Shown here piece after piece: positions 59,016 through 64,000 of a stretch of 64,000 bases of DNA (the stretch's first letter is position 1; each line of letters opens with the position of its first letter). Source of the stretch: Jacaranda mimosifolia (lineage: Eukaryota > Streptophyta > Magnoliopsida > Lamiales > Bignoniaceae); the NCBI GenBank assembly GCA_018894105.1, contig CM032119.1:20725246-20789245 (forward strand), written 5' to 3'. The notes under the pieces are model-generated. The model searched no databases and had not been told where the DNA came from. It worked only from the letters and a program-made list of their open reading frames with translations. A program made the position numbers and the translations under genes.

Positions 59016-59403
59016 TCATTTATTATCAAGAATGGGAATTAAAATAATGTTCTTAAAAAGTTGGGGTACATAATAACAAGGATTTAACATAATACAAGCA
59101 TTCCACAAGTTTAGTTTTACTATGCCTTGGACCGTGGCGGCAACTCTTGCTCCATTGCCGAGGTGGAGGGTCATATCCCTTTCACATAGACTATTTCTTC
59201 TTTCCATCTCCTGTAACACATTACAATGGCGAGAACCAGATGCTGTATCAAATACCCATGAGGAGGAATTAGTTGTTAAGTGCACTTCAATAAAGTACAT
59301 ACCCTTCCCAAGGTTGCCAATGTATTCCTTGTAGTTTCTTCTCTAATGCCCCTTTTCGCCACAGTAAAAACAAATTGCATCAGTTTTGTCACCTTTCTTC
59401 TTC
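59016..59403 (-). pseudogene. Copia element 2 zinc knuckle and protease
   Basis: A zinc knuckle (CFYCGEKGH) lies at about 59375-59345, with a stop directly after the His. The protease domain follows: SSSWVFDTASGSRHCNVL, where the active Asp is present but DTG has become DTA, then LHLGNGARVAATVQG. A stop separates it from the next domain. The other part of gag lies beyond solo LTR E. Confidence 0.8.
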
Positions 59404-59408
59404 TTAAC

Positions 59409-61660
59409 TAAAAACAAGAGTAGCATTATGATCCATAAATCAAAACTTCAAAAGCTTGAAAATAACTAAGCTACTCAAGCTCCCAGTGATCTAGACATGC
59501 TATAGATCTAGATTAGGAAAAAGAATTACCTCTTGTAGTTCAAAAATAAGGAGAAAATCAAGTATCTCTCTTAGATCCAGAAACTATCTGGAATCAGCAT
59601 AGTGGAAAGGTGGCGACCTTTTCCCTAATTAATCTACTCCAAAAATCACTGAATTAAATTCAGAGCACCTCTACACACTAAAGAAGCTACTGTGAAAAAA
59701 CTGGAGTAGAAAGCCTTCTGGATGGCTCCATAAAAATTCGCCAATCTGGAGCTACTGTAGGTAGATCTCCAAAATTTAGCAAGTCAAATGCCTTGCCTCT
59801 ATTGATATGATCCATACCCCAACCAATCTTCCAATTTTCCCTCACTAGAAGCTAGAGTTAGAGAGGAGAAAATGAGGTAGAGGAGGTTGGTTTTCAGGTT
59901 GGGAAGAAGAAGGAATGCAAAGCTCAGCACATGATGCAATGCATGGAGAGATAGAGAGTTTTGGAGAGAATGCGAAGAATTTGATCTTCACACTTTCAAC
60001 AATGTGATGATTGAATTTGCTCACCCTCTATATCTATATATAGAGGGTGGAAGGTGTAATGCTAGTTGGCATTACACTTACTTCAAGGTGACCGCCCAAG
60101 TGGCATGCCAAGTTGGCAAATTCAAATTCAAGTCTTACTTGAATTTCATGTGTATTTTAATTACATTTGAAATCTAATTTCAAATTAATTAAGATGCTAA
60201 TTTAAATGAACACTTCATTTAAATTTTCCCTCCAAAAAATATTCTTCCCATTAATTAAATTAAACACTTTAATTTAATTAATTAACCTTTATTTTAACTC
60301 TTAAATCAAACAAGCTTAACTCTTAAGCTTAAACTAGTCAACTCAAATCTTTAAGTCAACTTGACCAACTGATGGTTAATATGGCACCAAATAATTAACT
60401 CCTTAATTATTGGTCTAATTTAACTCTTTAAATTAGTTGGTTAATTTAACACTTAAATTAATCAAACCAAAATTGACTGTTAAATTGGATCCTTGAAAAT
60501 CGATCACCAAAGGGTGAACTTTTCTGACATTTAGAAAATTGCTCTACCAATTTTAAAAGTTAATTGGTTTTTGAGTGTGACCCAATAGGTTCTACCCTTC
60601 ATTGGATATGGGCTCATAACTCTTTGAGACTTTTGAATATATTATATTCATTTTTGTTTAAAACTCCTTGTAAACTAATAGACTCAATTCAATTAATCTC
60701 ATTAATCAAAGAGTACCCAATCTCCATGGTCGGTGTCCAACCTCAAGCCCATGGAGCCCAACAATTGGCCAAAATGAATATTCTGGATAATCATCATAGC
60801 TCTACGCGTATCATGCAAATATGGTCTTTCTATCTTTTATCTCCTAGACATAGGGCAAGATATTTGTCGGCTCCCTAATAGCCTCGATATTATGTCTCTA
60901 TTCTTAATGTTCGATTCTCTTGTGTGACCTCACCTTTGGAAAACTCTTTTTCCAAATTGTCACACCACATTGTGTAAGGATTTCTTGGAATCGATCATTA
61001 TAAAACACATAGGAGATGCACTCATTCTTCACAAAAACGAGGAGTCGGATTCCATCTTAGATCTCATAAACCTCTATGCTAAGTAGCTTATACCTAAACT
61101 CAACCCGAAAGATGCGCTAAGTGGTCGAGAAAGTGTCAAAACATGAGTACCTAACAAAAGGTTACCATGGATCCTCATGTCAGAGGACTAATAATATGCA
61201 CTAGCGTAAGCGGGAGAATTAACCACTATCGACTTGCCACTATGGCTATCTAGTGGATTCTCCGGAGGGTTTTCAGTGCTTTGTTCTCTAACAAGCACCT
61301 ACTAACCTGCACCCGTATCTCATACAGTTGCTCATGGAACAGAGCAATATCCAACTCTTGGATTTATGCATCGTTAGTGCAAGTCTATCCGGATCTTAGA
61401 TGCCCTGTCTCATAAGATCCTACGACTTGAAAGATTTAAGATCACGGCTGTGTAAGACTTATTCCATGATCACCACCCAGTGAATTGACCAAATCCCATA
61501 GTCATGTTTGATCTAAAAGCTTTATCTAAATGCAAGTGAAGTAATATAAAGCATAAGATGAAGTTGTCGAAATAAAGAATATTATTCAATTAAGATTGTT
61601 TTGCAAGGAAAATAGTTTTATAAGGCCAATCCTGTTGGCTTGCTGGGCACTATTCTAATA
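59409..61660 (-). mobile_element. Solo copia LTR E inside gag of copia element 2 (2252 bp)
   Basis: Full-length LTR flanked by the perfect 5-bp duplication TTAAC (59404-59408, 61661-61665). No internal region is attached, so it is a solo LTR, the usual product of recombination between two LTRs of one element. Terminal bases have drifted (TAAAAAC and ...CTAATA instead of TGAAG and CCAACA). TATA region CTATATATAGAGGG near 60036-60050, palindrome array near 60250-60470. The gag frame on the two sides is compatible if the LTR and one target copy are left out. Confidence 0.88.
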
Positions 61661-62020
61661 TTAACTCCCCCCGAACCTTTCAAGGGTTGCTTCCTTTTTG
61701 AGGAAGAACTCTTCATCCTTTTGTCTCCCTTTCTAGGACCCCTAGGGCCCTTCTACTTAGAGGCAAAAGCAAACATAAGAGGCTTTTCCTTTTTCATAGT
61801 CAACTCGGCAGTCACCATCATGTTCACTAATTCGTTAATCGTCACCTCTTGCTTGGATATATTAAAGTTCATAACGAATTGGTTGAACGAATGGGGCAAT
61901 GATTGTAAGATCAAATCCACATAGAGATCATTGTCCATGACCACATCTAGTTGTTCAAGCCTTTCGATGAGTCTAATCATCTTAAGACCATGATTATGAA
62001 CACTTGAACCCTCTACCATC

Positions 62021-63146
62021 CACTACAAAAAATATGTTTTTTACTACAATTAAATATGTATAGTAAATAGTAATTGAGTGTAGTAAAAATTTATTACCTA
62101 CGCTTGTACTACATTTTTCTAGCCGTAGACATTGCAAGCGAGGTAAAAGCTTAGCTACACCTTTTCAACCATGGTAATTGTCTTTTGCTATGTACTTATT
62201 TTTAATTAATACAAATTTAATGTGTGGTAAAAAAGCCATCAAATACACCACTATTTTTCACTACAATTAAAAAAGTGTAGTATATAGTAGTTAATCACCA
62301 CACTTTGAAAAATGTAGTAAATATGTAAATAAATTCTCATCGCAATTAAATGTAGTAAAATAAAATTATTTTGGGGGCTTTTGAGGAATCTTACTAATTA
62401 GCTACTTTCTTATTTATACACACGCGCACCATGAGTTCATTAAGACTCGAACTCTTGACCTTACAATTTTGTATGTAAAGATGATGCCACTAGGCCAATG
62501 GCCACTTTGTTTCTAATTAGCTAATTTAAATATTTTTGATTAATTAATTAATTTTTTGACAGTAAAAATTATAGGAGGCAAATTCTTATTTTAATAATAA
62601 TTGCAGTAAAATTTTTATTTTACCTCTAATTGTATTAATTAAAACCATGAGTAATTAAGAATTTTTTGGAGCTTTTATTTGTTTATTTAGATTCAATTAA
62701 CTAATTAAATATTTTTCTAATAATAAAAATTGAAAGCAATTTTTTTTACCTTAAATATTATTGATTAAATATAGCTTTCAATATGTTTTACTTTCTTTTT
62801 TTCAGTGAAAAATTTTCATTGAAGATCTTAATATTTCCTACCAAACTTTCACAAGTTTCATTGTTTTTACTTCACTAACGAAAAAGTGTGGTAAATTATC
62901 ATCTTTTCGTCATATTTTATGTAAAATTGTAGTAAATGTAATATATTATTTACCACATGTAAAAATTATAGTAAATAAATATATCTTTTACTAAGATAAG
63001 ATGAAGTGTAGTATTTAATATAAGTTTTACCACGCATTTGAAATTTTATACTACAATAGAATAATCATAGCAAATAGTCCATTTCTACTATATTATTTTT
63101 AGTGAAGCAAAAAATATTATAGCAAAAAGCATATTTTCTTGTAGTG
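62021..63146. mobile_element. Non-autonomous CACTA-type element in gag (1126 bp)
   Basis: Left end CACTACAAAAAATATG and right end (reverse complement) CACTACAAGAAAATATGC, with terminal similarity of about 30 bp. Flanking 3-mers ATC (62018-62020) and ATT (63147-63149) match at 2 of 3, fitting the 3-bp duplication of CACTA elements. Subterminal regions are packed with GTAGTAAA / TTTACTAC words on both strands. No transposase. Confidence 0.87.
62400..62505 (-). mobile_element. SINE-like sequence with tRNA-derived head inside the CACTA-type element
   Basis: Minus strand: an A box TGGCCTAGTGG (62497-62487) matches TGGCNNAGTGG exactly. A B box AGTTCGAGTC (62453-62444) lies 33 bp later and resembles GGTTCGANTC. 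A GTGCGCGTGTGTATAAAT body follows, as in plant SINEs. No cloverleaf or 3' CCA region is complete, so this is not a functional tRNA gene. The 3' end and target duplication are not defined. Confidence 0.55.
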
Positions 63147-63513
63147 ATTCTTGATCTAAAGAGCTCTCTACACAAAGCGAACCTTTCGTGTCTTGTTTGT
63201 ACACCATACAACTCTTGTAGGTGTTTGTACATCTCACATGCATATCTCATAGGCTCGTGAGCCTTTTGGAGCTCATTAGTCATGGAAGCCATCATGAGGC
63301 ATCTCACTTGTAGATCATCATCTACAAATTTAGTGAACATTTCATAGCCTCATCTGTGGCATCATCACCCAAGGTGTTTGGCGTACTTTGATCAAGTACG
63401 TAAGTCCTCTTTTCGGAGTCAAGAATGATTTTAAGGTTCCGTAACCTATCATGAAAGTTAGGCCCTGTGAGTTTATTAGTTTTCAAAATGCTTGCGAGTG
63501 GATTTTTAGCCAT

Positions 63514-64000
63514 TTTCTTTTAAAGATTTCAAAAATCTACAAGAGGCGAAAAAATAGTATAAACATATGATTGGATTTTGATATTGAAAACATGTTCATG
63601 GTCTTTCAAGCATGTTTTTCGCTCACTATTTTATTAAATCCTTCAGCCTTTTAAGAATTTGGGAAATCTCATTTTCGAGTGAGAATCAAGATCCCAAGGA
63701 CTTATAAGCGGACCCTTGTAACCAAGTGCCATCCACAAGCAATCGAAGGGTAAGCAACTTTTGCTAATTGCATCTTATGCAACTGTTGATGTATATAGAC
63801 CCATGTAACCGTTAGTCACCTATATTACTAAGTGTTAAGTCTAACCTACCAATCAAATTTTGATTCAAGACGGGCACCACATCATCCCCTATAATCGAGT
63901 GCTAACGTGTTGGCATTTTTAAGTCAAAGGTACATCTCATGCTAAGTGTATGCTCACAGCTTTTCTTCTAAATGTGACCCCTGTAACTGAGTGCCATCAC
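63514..64000 (-). other. Leader of copia element 2
   Basis: Non-coding sequence upstream of the gag start. The part near 63680-63770 matches the leader of element C at 36330-36420, confirming that they are the same family. The window ends before the primer-binding site. Confidence 0.75.

Larger units (their letters stand above)
61666..63513 (-). pseudogene. Copia element 2 gag, split by a CACTA-type element
   Basis: Starts MAKNPLASILKTNKLTGPNF at 63513 and continues, after a frame change near 63330, with DDDLQVRCLMMASMTNELQK and HERFALCRELFRSR (to 63150). After the insertion it resumes with VEGSSVHNHGLKMIRLIERL, LILQSLPHSFNQFVMNF and NELVNMMVTAELTMKKEKP (62019-61753). A stop at 61751 and a Lys-rich end near 61670 follow. 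It would form the capsid. Confidence 0.85.
54046..64000 (-). mobile_element. Copia element 2, minus strand, extends past the window, with two later insertions
   Basis: 3' LTR 54046-56253, pol 56254-59403, gag 61666-63513 (interrupted), leader 63514-64000; the 5' LTR is beyond the window. Its LTR edge TGAAGGCAAATG abuts copia element 1 at 54045, preceded by AATAT, the probable target copy. Its gag is split by solo LTR E (59409-61660) and a CACTA-type element (62021-63146). RT keeps YVDD, but stops and frame changes affect most domains. Confidence 0.85.

Noticed and set aside
62440..62505. A tRNA gene
   Set aside because: A and B boxes are present but no full cloverleaf, acceptor stem or anticodon arm can be drawn; SINE head is more likely.

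Overview
This is nuclear DNA of a flowering plant. The signs are one host gene with many GT-AG introns, plant-type Ty3/gypsy (Tat-like and Athila-like) and Ty1/copia elements, a plant hAT transposon and CACTA/hAT non-autonomous elements, all in AT-rich, transposon-packed sequence. I could not name the species. Repeats fill most of the window, with a single host gene.

Layout. (1) 1-8391: a decayed Tat-like gypsy element on the minus strand (5' LTR 7865-8391, gag, protease, RT, RNase H, truncated integrase), then a 125-bp tandem array and, on the opposite strand, an intron-bearing accessory gene. (2) 8392-10954: AT-rich spacer with a probable 0.9-kb non-autonomous element. (3) 10955-23333, minus strand: an apparently intact CDC7-type kinase gene. 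I read 15 exons whose phases fit exactly and sum to 3003 nt (1000 codons plus stop), with two E2F-like sites upstream. Its 5.6-kb second intron holds a 3.7-kb hAT transposon with an 8-bp target duplication, a minisatellite and a (TC)24 tract; a later intron holds a run of 36 G. (4) 23935-31282: a second, more decayed Tat-like gypsy element on the plus strand, again with an oppositely oriented coiled-coil gene after pol. (5) 31283-41338: a nest of copia-type LTRs (about 2.2 kb each): LTR A is split by LTR B, and B is split by element C, which has two LTRs and a leader but no gag-pol. (6) 41534 to about 45100: the 5' part of an Athila-like element, followed by a 130-bp tandem repeat. (7) 45991-49050: a plus-strand copia LTR carrying an 815-bp hAT-type insertion. 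(8) 49077-64000: two minus-strand copia elements, the second apparently inserted in the first. The second has its gag broken by a solo LTR (5-bp TSD TTAAC) and by a 1.1-kb CACTA-type element that contains a SINE-like tRNA-derived head.

How it fits together. The kinase gene is the only likely functional host locus: CDC7 with its regulatory subunit phosphorylates the MCM helicase to fire replication origins, and E2F-like sites fit G1/S expression. All transposon coding regions carry stops, frameshifts or lost catalytic residues. The order of insertions can be read from target duplications. The least ordinary observations are the antisense, intron-containing gene shared by both Tat-like elements, a conserved array of short palindromes in the U3 of the copia LTRs, and the two-tier 62/63-bp to 125-bp repeat in the first gypsy element. 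All calls are by eye; no alignment or search was run.
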